A stretch of 64,000 nucleotides of DNA, from contig JBEKCD010000005.1 of assembly GCA_050015055.1 (NCBI GenBank), forward strand, positions 62,001 through 126,000, given 5' to 3'. The notes under the pieces are model-generated. The model had not been told where the DNA came from. It did not search any database and worked only from the letters and a program-made list of their open reading frames with translations. The DNA comes from JBEKCD01 sp050015055 (GTDB taxonomy: Archaea; Thermoproteota; Bathyarchaeia; Bathyarchaeales; Bathycorpusculaceae). The stretch's first letter is position 1. Each line of letters begins with the position of its first letter. Position numbers and translations under genes: made by a program. Positions 46,027 to 53,955 of the stretch are shown in pieces.

Positions 46027-48410
46027 AAATCACACCCCACTGTCAACGTCCGCTTCCAACCCTTCAACAAATCATCCAACGAAGCGTCCATAATCACTCC
46101 GCCAGCTAGCCCCTTAACGCACAGCCGAGGAGATCTTGTAACCTTTCCAATCTCAGTACAAACCACGCCCTTCATCAAACCCTCAAACTCGTCCGTCGCC
46201 TTCATCGAGACCTCCACAAGAAACCTGCTGTTCGACTCCGAAAACAAGACAAAATCATCACGCCCCAGACCTTTCGCTGAAACCTTGCGCAAATCCAACT
46301 CTAAACCATAGCCTCCGGCAAAAGCCATCTCCGCCGCAGCCACAGCCAAACCGCCCTCAGACAAGTCATGACACGCCCTAACCAGCCCACCATCAATCGT
46401 CCTAGTAATCGCCCAGAACCCCTTCCTAGCCTGAGCACCACGCACGTTGGGAACAGACTTGCCCAGACATCCCTTCAGTTTGTAGTATTCTGAGCCGCCC
46501 AGCTCCAGAAAAGTTTCGCCCACAACGTAGACAGAGTCGCCCGGAGTCTTAACGTCCATCGAAACCGTTGAACGAATGTCAGGCATGAACCCTAAAGCCG
46601 TAATCAGAAGCGTCGGCGTCACGGGTCCAAGCGGCGACTCGTTGTACAAGCTGTCTTTCCCGGATATGAACGGCGTCCCAAATGCAACTGCAAAGTCGTA
46701 ACACGCTTCACAAGCCCGTACCAAGCTGCCCAACCGTTCAGGCCTCTCGGGATTGCCCCACGTGAAATTGTCCAGCAACGCGATCCTTCTCCCGCCGACG
46801 GCAATGTTGTTCCTGACGGCCTCATCAATCGCCGAGGCAGCCATCCAGTAAGCATCAATCCTCCCGTAACTTGGGTTCATCCCGCACGAAACCGTTATGC
46901 CCTTCCAAGAATCATCCAGCGGCTTCAACACGGCCGCATCGTTCGGCCCGCCGAACTCGCTCTGCAACGGCTTAAGCACCGTGTGTCCCTTCACCTCATG
47001 ATCATAACTCCTCACAACACTCTCCTTGCTCGCCACGTTGGGCGAGGCCAAAACCCGTATCAACACCTCATTCAAGTCCTCAGGCTCCGGAAACATCGGC
47101 TCCGCATCACCCGAGGGGCGGTACTCCGCCGTCCTCGTGATCCTAGGCGGCTTGAAAAGGAAGGAAATGCCCACCTCCCCAACCCTCTCACCCATGTAAT
47201 CAAGCCTCAGCAACCCGCCGGAAATCAGTCTCCCGATTACCGTCGCCTCAACATCCTCCCCTCCAAAGACTCTGAGGACCCTTTCAACGTTGTCAGACGG
47301 CACCGTCAGCAGCATTCTTTCCTGTGACTCTGAAACGTAGATCTCCCACGGAGCCAACCCCGCATACTTCAGTGGCACCTTGTCAAGGTCAACCATTGCT
47401 CCGCAGCCGTACTTGTTGGCCGTCTCGCCGACCGCCGAAGATAAGCCCCCACCGCCCAAGTCCGTTATGCCCGATGCCAGCCCCAAATCTCTGACCTGAA
47501 CAATTGCCCTCTTTAACTTCTCCTCCTCAACAGGGTTAGCTATCTGCACGGCCGGCCGAGAAACCGTCTCAGACTTCTCCGTCAGCTCCGCAGACGCAAA
47601 AGTCACCCCGTGAACACCGTCACGCCCTGTCTTTCCACCCGCAAGCACAAAAGCATCATCGGCCTTCGCGTCTTTCTTGAACTTGTCAAAAGGAAGCAGC
47701 CCCACGCAGCCGCAGTAGACAACAACGTTGCCCGTGTAGCTCTCATCAAAGTATATTGCTCCGTTCACGGTTGGAATTCCCATGTTGTTGCCGTAGCTTC
47801 CTATCCCCGCGACGACACCCATGTACACGTACCTCGGGTGCTTAGCACCGCTGGGCAGCTTCTTGTACTCGAAGTCCAAGGGTCCAAAACCTAGCACGTC
47901 CGTGCACGCTATGGGGTCTGCCCACACGCCAAGGATGTCTCGGATGACGCCGCCCGTCCCCGTTGCCGCGCCGCCGAAGGGCTCCACCGCCGACGGATGA
48001 TTGTGCGTCTCAACCTTGACCGCCACGCCGTACCCTTTGTCGAAGTTCACGATGCCCGCGTTATCCTCGAAAACAGAGAAGCACCAGTCCGGACTGATCC
48101 TCTTCGTCGCACTTGCAATGTACGTTTTGAAAAGACCGTTAATCAGTTTTCCGTCAAACCTGATTCTGTCCTTGAAAGTCTTGTGGAAACAGTGCTCAGA
48201 CCACGTTTGAGCGATGGTCTGAAGCTCGGCATCGGTCGGGTTCCGTCCCCTCCTGCTAAAATGCTCTTTTACCATCTTCATCTCGTGCAGGCTAAGGGCC
48301 AAGCCGAGTTCACGGCTGATTTCCAGAAGCTGCTCGTCAGAGGCCCCGAGAACCATCACGTCCACGAGGGAAAAGGGGGTTTTCCTGCGGACAAACAGTC
48401 TTGCCGTCAT
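46023..48410 (-). CDS. purL: Formylglycinamidine synthase large subunit
   Basis: A 795-residue ATP-dependent enzyme making FGAM. Early WSEHCFHKTFKDRIRF; VKVETHNHPSAVEPFGGAAT with GTGGVIRDILG; ITDLGGGGLSSAVGETANKY; later AVAFGTPFISGKDSLYNES and ACHDLSEGGLAVAAAEMAF, the second half of the duplicated PurM-like fold. The frame runs back to 48473, but ATG 48410 overlaps the purS stop (ATGA) and starts at the domain edge, so it is preferred. Small-type PurL that needs PurS and PurQ. Confidence 0.94.
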   Translation of the reverse strand: MTARLFVRRKTPFSLVDVMVLGASDEQLLEISRELGLALSLHEMKMVKEHFSRRGRNPTDAELQTIAQTWSEHCFHKTFKDRIRFDGKLINGLFKTYIASATKRISPDWCFSVFEDNAGIVNFDKGYGVAVKVETHNHPSAVEPFGGAATGTGGVIRDILGVWADPIACTDVLGFGPLDFEYKKLPSGAKHPRYVYMGVVAGIGSYGNNMGIPTVNGAIYFDESYTGNVVVYCGCVGLLPFDKFKKDAKADDAFVLAGGKTGRDGVHGVTFASAELTEKSETVSRPAVQIANPVEEEKLKRAIVQVRDLGLASGITDLGGGGLSSAVGETANKYGCGAMVDLDKVPLKYAGLAPWEIYVSESQERMLLTVPSDNVERVLRVFGGEDVEATVIGRLISGGLLRLDYMGERVGEVGISFLFKPPRITRTAEYRPSGDAEPMFPEPEDLNEVLIRVLASPNVASKESVVRSYDHEVKGHTVLKPLQSEFGGPNDAAVLKPLDDSWKGITVSCGMNPSYGRIDAYWMAASAIDEAVRNNIAVGGRRIALLDNFTWGNPERPERLGSLVRACEACYDFAVAFGTPFISGKDSLYNESPLGPVTPTLLITALGFMPDIRSTVSMDVKTPGDSVYVVGETFLELGGSEYYKLKGCLGKSVPNVRGAQARKGFWAITRTIDGGLVRACHDLSEGGLAVAAAEMAFAGGYGLELDLRKVSAKGLGRDDFVLFSESNSRFLVEVSMKATDEFEGLMKGVVCTEIGKVTRSPRLCVKGLAGGVIMDASLDDLLKGWKRTLTVGCDL

Positions 48411-48658
48411 CTTGTCTCCTCGAAACGTATCCCATAATCGTCCTTGGTCGGGTTTGCCAAGAGCCTCTTGCACATCTCCACAGCCTCAGCCTGCGCCTCC
48501 TTTCTGGAAGAAGCTTCAAGAATCACTCTGTAGGCCTTTCCGACGTTAACAGCTTCAACTTTGTACCCCAGCTCCTTCAACAAATCCGCGGTAGTTTCAC
48601 CTTCAGGGTCGCTGTGTCCAGGCTTTAGGCTGACTTCGATTTTGAGATGGTACTTCAT
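48407..48658 (-). CDS. purS: Formylglycinamidine synthase subunit PurS
   Basis: An 83-residue subunit that bridges PurL and PurQ: KYHLKIEVSLKPGHSDPEGE, LLKELGYKVEAVNVGKAYRV and a final MCKRLLANPTKDDYGI. Typical size and pattern. It is coupled to purL by an ATGA overlap and lies 55 bases after purM. Confidence 0.93.
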   Translation of the reverse strand: MKYHLKIEVSLKPGHSDPEGETTADLLKELGYKVEAVNVGKAYRVILEASSRKEAQAEAVEMCKRLLANPTKDDYGIRFEETR

Positions 48659-48713
48659 AGGCTAAACTGGGTTCAAGTAGATTTAAACACTTTTGTCATC
48701 ATCTAGGCAACTT

Positions 48714-49796
48714 TCACTCGAGAACAATTTTCCTATTCTTGTACAGAATCTTGACTCCGCCCACGCCGGTAATGTGGCCTATTTCTTCAGCATGAGCGCC
48801 TGCTTTCTCCAAGACATCTATTGCCCTCTCGCCGTCCTCTTTGTCGACTATCAACGCGAAGCCCCATCCCATGTTAAACGTCTTGAACATCTCCTCTTCA
48901 GATATTGTTCCACCGAGGTCAGCTGCAGTCTCCTGAATCAATTGGAATATTGGTTGGGGCTTAAAATTGTCGAATTCGAAACCTATGTCTCCCGAAAATG
49001 CGGTTAGCCTGTTAAACTTCAGGTAGGCGTCGCCAGTTATGTGTGTGGCAGCTTTGACTTTGAGTTCCTCTGCAACCCTGAGCAGAGGTTTAACATATAT
49101 TCTGGTGGGCTCCAAAACCTCATGAACAACTCCTCTTTCAAGCCCGTCAGGAACGGTGTCAGCCTCATATTTTCCTCCCCATTGTTTAAACAGTACTCTT
49201 CTGGCAAGGGATATGCCGTTGCTGTGGAGGCCTGAACTGCGCATGCCCACTATAACATCTCCCGGTTTTATGTCTCTCCCTGAAATCACCTTTTCCTTAG
49301 CAACTATTCCTATGGAAGCAACGACCATGTCAAAACCCTTCCCTTCTATCAACCCTTTTACTAATTCGGCAACGTCACCTATCTCGCCGCTTGGCACTAT
49401 GCATTCAGCTTCTGTCGCGCCTCTTACTATTCCTTTCATGAATTCTGAAATCAAGTCGGGGTCTGAAACCTGAGCATGGACATTGTCTGCCAATGCAAGC
49501 GGCCTCGCCCCCGAACGAATCACATCGTTTACGGCCATGGCCACACCGTCAACGCCGATAGTATCAAATTTCTTGGCCAGCTGAGCAACAAGTACCTTTG
49601 TACCCACACCTTCAATGACCAAGTCAAAGTAGCAGTCTACCCCCGGAAAAATCTTCCCGTATGGAAGATCGACGAGTTTGCCGTAACGGCTGTAACCGTA
49701 GGTTTTCTCAAGATAACCCAGTGCCTTCTTAGAACGAGCTCTTAAATCCCTGTCGACACCGGCATTTGAGTAAGTAAATTTACGGGGCAACAACAA
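48714..49796 (-). CDS. purM: Phosphoribosylformylglycinamidine cyclo-ligase
   Basis: A 360-residue AIR synthetase. TYSNAGVDRDLRARSKKALG at the start, VIEGVGTKVLVAQLAKKFDT, GVAMAVNDVIRSGARPLALA, ECIVPSGEIGDVAELVKGLI, VIVGMRSSGLHSNGISLARR and THITGDAYLKFNRLTAF. First gene of purM-purS-purL-purQ. No other purine genes of the late pathway are in the window. Confidence 0.93.
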   Translation of the reverse strand: MLLPRKFTYSNAGVDRDLRARSKKALGYLEKTYGYSRYGKLVDLPYGKIFPGVDCYFDLVIEGVGTKVLVAQLAKKFDTIGVDGVAMAVNDVIRSGARPLALADNVHAQVSDPDLISEFMKGIVRGATEAECIVPSGEIGDVAELVKGLIEGKGFDMVVASIGIVAKEKVISGRDIKPGDVIVGMRSSGLHSNGISLARRVLFKQWGGKYEADTVPDGLERGVVHEVLEPTRIYVKPLLRVAEELKVKAATHITGDAYLKFNRLTAFSGDIGFEFDNFKPQPIFQLIQETAADLGGTISEEEMFKTFNMGWGFALIVDKEDGERAIDVLEKAGAHAEEIGHITGVGGVKILYKNRKIVLE

Positions 49797-50033
49797 TCCT
49801 CCTTAGTTGAGGCGAATGTTACTTAGTGAAAAATGTGTATTTAATAATCTTGCGCCAACAGAAAATCATGATCCGCCGCCTCACGACGGTCCAAGGCTGC
49901 GGCGCGCTCACGAATCAAATTTTCAAGGAGGCATTGAACATCGAAAGACGTGCGCTGTTTGCCTCGATGGAATTCTATGCCGAACGTCACATGCTAAACA
50001 AGGAACGTTGTTCGTTGCAGGGCTTTCTCCTCT

Positions 50034-50426
50034 TCAGATCCGAGCGGTCAACAACATCGCAATCAGGGCATAGTATTGTTTTAAGAATTCAAGACCTTCC
50101 TTGCTTGCTCTGTAGGAAATAGTGCTTTTCTTGATTTCAACTTCAAGGAACCCTATCTCAGTTAGAGACTTTAGGTATTTCTTGAGTTGCGTGAAGTTGA
50201 CGTTCGCGTGTTTCATGATGGAGAAGGGAGTGGCACTGTCAGCCTTTACGGCTTCAAGCACCAGTCCAATGATCTCGAAGTGGCTTCTGTATTTCTTGTG
50301 CAGGGGCTGCAGGCTACTTAAATTGTACTTTTTGCCCGGTGGCAGGCACAGCATATCCACGGTTCTAACACGGTTTGCCATACTCCCCACCTTACTATAC
50401 ATAGGTTCGTTGACAATATTACGCAT
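50034..50426 (-). CDS. Winged-helix DNA-binding protein
   Basis: A 130-residue regulator with a C-terminal archaeal winged helix: FEIIGLVLEAVKADSATPFS, IMKHANVNFTQLKKYLKSLT, EIGFLEVEIKKSTISYRASK and GLEFLKQYYAL. This matches the ArnR1-like/HTH_45 style of domain. The N-terminal 45 residues are not part of it, and ATG at 50381 (MANRVRTVD) is an alternative start. Divergent from the wHTH-membrane gene with a 121-base promoter region (CATTTATTATATTG near 50500). Confidence 0.7.
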   Translation of the reverse strand: MRNIVNEPMYSKVGSMANRVRTVDMLCLPPGKKYNLSSLQPLHKKYRSHFEIIGLVLEAVKADSATPFSIMKHANVNFTQLKKYLKSLTEIGFLEVEIKKSTISYRASKEGLEFLKQYYALIAMLLTARI

Positions 50427-50547
50427 TGTTTCCGTTGAATGAATTGAAATCGAACCTTTGAAAGCTGAGAACTATTGAAAATATGTATTCAGGCCACGAA
50501 GCATTTATTATATTGTTTCAACTGAAAGTATTGAATAGGCGACCAGC

Positions 50548-51192
50548 TTGTCAGAGCCCAGATTGACGCCAAGCGAGACCGAGTTCTTACAAGAGGCCTT
50601 CAAAGCGGATTATAAATTGAGCAGCATACGCTTGCGTGAGGGCGAACACCAGTTCGGTCTCGCCAAGGCAATAGCTTCCTTTCAACTGGAACTGTTTTTC
50701 CCAGATGTTAAAGACATCATACAAAGGTTGTATGGAGAGGGGAAAACAGCCGACGTTCAGCTTGTACGGAAAATCCAGACAATATTGAAGAAAATGGAGA
50801 AAAGCGGCATAGTCAAAATCCTGCCAAAGAAGAAACCTTGGGAGCTGCAGAAATACGCTCTTTCAAGCTTCAAATTCCAAGACATCGACAAGAACATGAC
50901 GGTTTTGGCAACGGACGCGCAGATAAAACAGGCGCAGAACCTGCTGAACTCGACGCTGAGTCAGCTTCAAGAAGGATCGAGCAAACTCGGCAGTGCCAAG
51001 GTCAGGGCTTACACGTTTACTCTTGTGTTAGCAGTTGTCGCCTCGTACACGGCGATTGTTTGGGAAGTTATGCAGCCGGCTATCAGTGCGATAGTCTTTG
51101 TGTCTGCTTTTTCAATCGCAATAGCAGGTTCTGTTGCTCTCGGAAGAATGCTGTCAAGACTAGACCTGCGTGCCCAACCAGATGCAAGGTGA
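50548..51192 (+). CDS. Winged-helix protein with C-terminal membrane anchor
   Basis: A 214-residue protein. The N-terminal 110 residues look like a winged helix: GLAKAIASFQLELFFPDVKD, LVRKIQTILKKMEKSGIVKI, PWELQKYALSSFKFQD. A helical linker follows (TDAQIKQAQNLLNSTLSQL), then two membrane helices (YTFTLVLAVVASYTAIVW and AISAIVFVSAFSIAIAGSVA). The layout suggests a membrane-bound DNA-binding regulator. No family name known to me. TTG start. The next gene starts five bases downstream, so it is likely in one operon with the NosD-like gene. Confidence 0.65.
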   Translation: MSEPRLTPSETEFLQEAFKADYKLSSIRLREGEHQFGLAKAIASFQLELFFPDVKDIIQRLYGEGKTADVQLVRKIQTILKKMEKSGIVKILPKKKPWELQKYALSSFKFQDIDKNMTVLATDAQIKQAQNLLNSTLSQLQEGSSKLGSAKVRAYTFTLVLAVVASYTAIVWEVMQPAISAIVFVSAFSIAIAGSVALGRMLSRLDLRAQPDAR

Positions 51193-51197
51193 TTTGT

Positions 51198-52881
51198 ATG
51201 CGCAACGAGAAGAAATTGTTCAGATTGAAAGAAGTCGTTTCAGTTCTTTGTATTGTCTTCTGTTTGCTACTAGCGTTACCATTCAGATTCGAATTGTCTG
51301 CAAGCGCAGGCTATACAAGTGTTACAGTGAGCCCGTCTGAGTCGATTCAGGCAGCCATCAACAACGCAACGGCGGGAGACACGATCCTTGTAAGTGCAGG
51401 GATGTACAACGAAAGCTTGCAGATCAACAAAAGCATTTCTCTAATCGGCGAAGACACAAATCGGACAATCATAAATGGACAGAATAGCCAGTTCGTCATC
51501 AGCATAACGGCTGACAACGTTACAGTCGAAGGCTTCACGATTACAAGCGCTCCTAACCTAAACCCCAACAGCGGAATAAGTGTGACGCTTTCGAAAGGAA
51601 GTACGATAGATAGAAACACGGTGAGTAATTGTCAACAGGGAATGAATCTGTCGTCCTCAAGCGGCAACACAATCTCGGGCAGCACAATAACGAACAATAC
51701 ACAGGGAATCACCCTCTCATCCTCAAACAACAACACAATCTCGGACAGCACAATAACGAACAATACACAGGGAATCACCCTCTCATCCTCAAACAACAAA
51801 CATGTTTTCAGCAAACGTTGTTTCAAACAACTCTGGCGCCTACGGAGGGCTTTATATGTACTCTTCCAGCGAAAACGTGTTTTCGGGCAACACTTTTGCC
51901 GATAATAATCCTAATAATGCTGCAGGGGAGACTATTTTGTTGTTTTGCGATAAAAATATCTTCTACTACAATAACTTTTTCGACACGTTTCAGGTTAGCA
52001 GCACTCCGTATTCTAACACATGGGACTTCGGCGGTGAAGGGAACTACTGGAGCAACTACACGGGACATAACCGCGGAGATGGAATAGGCATCGAGAGCTA
52101 CACCGTAGCTCCAAGCAACTTCGACCATCATCCTCTAATGGGAAAATTCTCCAGCTCCACTGTAACCTTTGTCGGTGAAACCTACCAAATCTCAGTTGTC
52201 AGCAATTCCACTGTCTCTGGCTTCGAATTCGAAATTGGGATAGAAACCGGGAGTAAAATAATACTGTTTAACGTCGCCGGTGTAGAAGGTACTGTTGGTT
52301 TTTCGCGGGTGGCGATTCCAACGGGGTTAATGAACACTTCGGTTATGATACTCGTTGGCGACAGAGAAATCGCTCCCACTTGGGCGAGCAGCCAAGACAC
52401 CGCATTTCGCTACCTGTATTTCACCTACTCGCACAGCAATCAGACAGTTCTGATAACCTCTTCCAGAACTTTGGATCTGTATTATCAGCTCCTAAACAAT
52501 TTCTTGGCGTTGAACGCAACGTATAATCAACTCCTCAACAACTACACTGCCCAACAGCCCATCATAACAAGCTTCTACAACCTAAACAGCACCTACAACG
52601 CACTCCTCAGCAGCTACGCCAACCTGTTAGGAAACTACAGTCAGCTTCAACAAAGCTATCAGGAATTGAACGCTTCTTATCAGCAGCACTTGTCAAACGA
52701 CAACCAGAATCTGCAGAACGTACGCAGCCTAATGTACATCTTCGCGGCCGGCACAGCAGTTCTCATAATAGCCACAGTTTACTTCTCAAAAAGAATTTAT
52801 TCGCGACCAAAAGAAGCCTCGGAAAAGAGAGAACCGATTCTGAGCCAGTCTGCCAATTCTGCCGTCTACAGCACTGTATGA
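51198..52881 (+). pseudogene. NosD-like beta-helix surface protein, frameshifted
   Basis: Read as one gene this is a roughly 560-residue exported protein: signal peptide (VVSVLCIVFCLLLALPF), then parallel beta-helix repeats (SIQAAINNATAGDTILVSAG; GITLSSSNNNTISDS), a beta domain, a polar coiled coil (TYNALLSSYANLLGNYSQLQ), a membrane helix and a basic tail. The frame breaks at about 51798-51800, where AACAACAAA should read AACAAC-AAC to continue with MFSANVVSNNS in the next frame. The break is at the end of a 66-bp tandem repeat (51666-51731 and 51732-51797). It could be a true mutation, phase variation or a sequencing error. AAGGTGAT precedes ATG 51198. Confidence 0.75.
51666..51797 (+). repeat. 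66-bp tandem repeat, two copies
   Basis: Two copies of a 66-base unit (51666-51731, 51732-51797) differ at one base. Each codes for 22 residues, one turn of the beta-helix (NTISGSTITNNTQGITLSSS and its near copy). The frameshift in the gene lies right after the second copy. Confidence 0.85.
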
Positions 52882-52940
52882 GAGAAAACTAAATAAAAGC
52901 TCAAACCCATTTTTCGTCTTGTCAACTTCCAAGACACTGT

Positions 52941-53014
52941 GCGGTCGTAGTCCAGCCTGGCTAGGACATCGGCCTCCCACGCCGACGACCCGGGTTCAAA
53001 TCCCGGCGACCGCA
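52941..53014 (+). tRNA. tRNA-Gly (CCC)
   Basis: Acceptor GCGGTCG (52941-52947) pairs with CGACCGC (53007-53013). The D arm GTCCAGCCTGGCTAGGAC follows. Anticodon stem TCGGC/GCCGA encloses CTCCCAC, with anticodon CCC at 52976-52978. T arm CCGGG-TTCAAAT-CCCGG. Discriminator A at 53014. CCA is not encoded and there is no intron. Confidence 0.94.
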
Positions 53015-53444
53015 ATCGCACGGCGCACCTCTCCATCTTTTCAGGGTCTCACCACAGATACGATTGCAATTACATCTGACGTGACTGGGAAACGGTAAGA
53101 GGCTGAAGAAGAAAAGTTACAATGCACATTACTTCTGACATTACAAATAGACCGAACTGATCAGCTCTGAACGGGAGTTCAGGCCTGTTTTCTTCATGGT
53201 TTGTTACAATGCACATTACTTCTGACATTACAAACAAATAGGCGGGTCAAAAACACAACATCACAATCCTGTAAAACATAATGTTGGACGTAGACAAGAA
53301 AAGGCGGGGACTAGCTCACCACAGCTTCATCGTTTCATGGGGTTTGCACTTGTCTGCAGTTTGTCCTCATAGTCTCGCAACGCACGTGTACGATGAAAAA
53401 GAGGTATAGACACTCAATGTTGAGAAGTGCGCCTTCATTTGCGG
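53015..53444. repeat. Direct repeats downstream of tRNA-Gly
   Basis: A 32-base sequence beginning GTTACAATGCACATTACTTC occurs at 53116-53147 and again, identical, at 53203-53234. A shorter related copy (GCAATTACATCTGAC) is at about 53065-53079. Between the long copies is a hairpin, CTGAAC-GGGA-GTTCAG (about 53167-53182). No gene is visible in this 430-base stretch. Confidence 0.75.
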
Positions 53445-53843
53445 TCATAGCGACATGAAAAGGGCCTTTACCTGTTGAATGCCTCGCATCCCTCTGACCC
53501 TCCCAATTAGGTCGAGAATTCGCTTGTTCTTTCCTTGGGCGATGAAGATTTCTAGGCAATACTTGTCGTCGATGTGTCTGTGCACGTTCTCCACCACTAC
53601 GTCGTCAAATTCGTGTCTGACCTCCGTCATCCTCAGGTCAACGTCTCTTCTCGCGTAGTCGCAAGTAATCATTATCGTCGCTGCCACTTCACCGGTCTCC
53701 GTCTTGGCGATGTCCGATTCGACGATGAGACTCCTGACCGCGTCTCGAAAGGCTTCTGACCGGCTGTAGTATCCACGTGTCTTCGTAAACTCATCGAACT
53801 TTGCGAGAAGCTCACCTGGAAGAGTTATACTTATCACCGTCAT
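53445..53843 (-). CDS. NikR-family metal-responsive regulator
   Basis: A 132-residue regulator: ribbon-helix-helix start (TVISITLPGELLAKFDEFTK, GYYSRSEAFRDAVRSLI), then an ACT-like domain. Nickel-site-like residues appear: VRHEFDD and VHRHIDDKYCLE, where the two His and the Cys match the square-planar NikR ligands. The frame extends to 53867, but that start lies inside a palindrome; ATG 53843 begins at the domain. It faces a P1B ATPase, which it likely controls. Confidence 0.8.
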   Translation of the reverse strand: MTVISITLPGELLAKFDEFTKTRGYYSRSEAFRDAVRSLIVESDIAKTETGEVAATIMITCDYARRDVDLRMTEVRHEFDDVVVENVHRHIDDKYCLEIFIAQGKNKRILDLIGRVRGMRGIQQVKALFMSL

Positions 53844-53851
53844 CAAAACCG

Positions 53852-53879
53852 CCTCAGCTATTAACATAGCATCTTGAGG
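53852..53879. promoter_or_regulatory. Dyad operator between regulator and ATPase
   Basis: CCTCA (53852-53856) with TGAGG (53875-53879), and inside them GCTAT-TAAC-ATAGC (53857-53870), form a nested dyad eight bases upstream of the regulator ATG. This is the natural place for autoregulation. It does not match the Escherichia coli NikR operator sequence. Confidence 0.5.
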
Positions 53880-53955
53880 CTATTGCCCTATTAATATTTC
53901 GTCCGAAGTCGTTAGCACTAGTTTAATATCATAACCTGCATCTTTCGTATCACGA

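Noticed and set aside
49807..50122. Two overlapping plus-strand frames between purM and the winged-helix gene
   Set aside because: They overlap the winged-helix gene on the other strand and show no protein features.
53116..53234. CRISPR array
   Set aside because: Only two long copies with one spacer and no cas genes; repeats are also present elsewhere in degenerate form.
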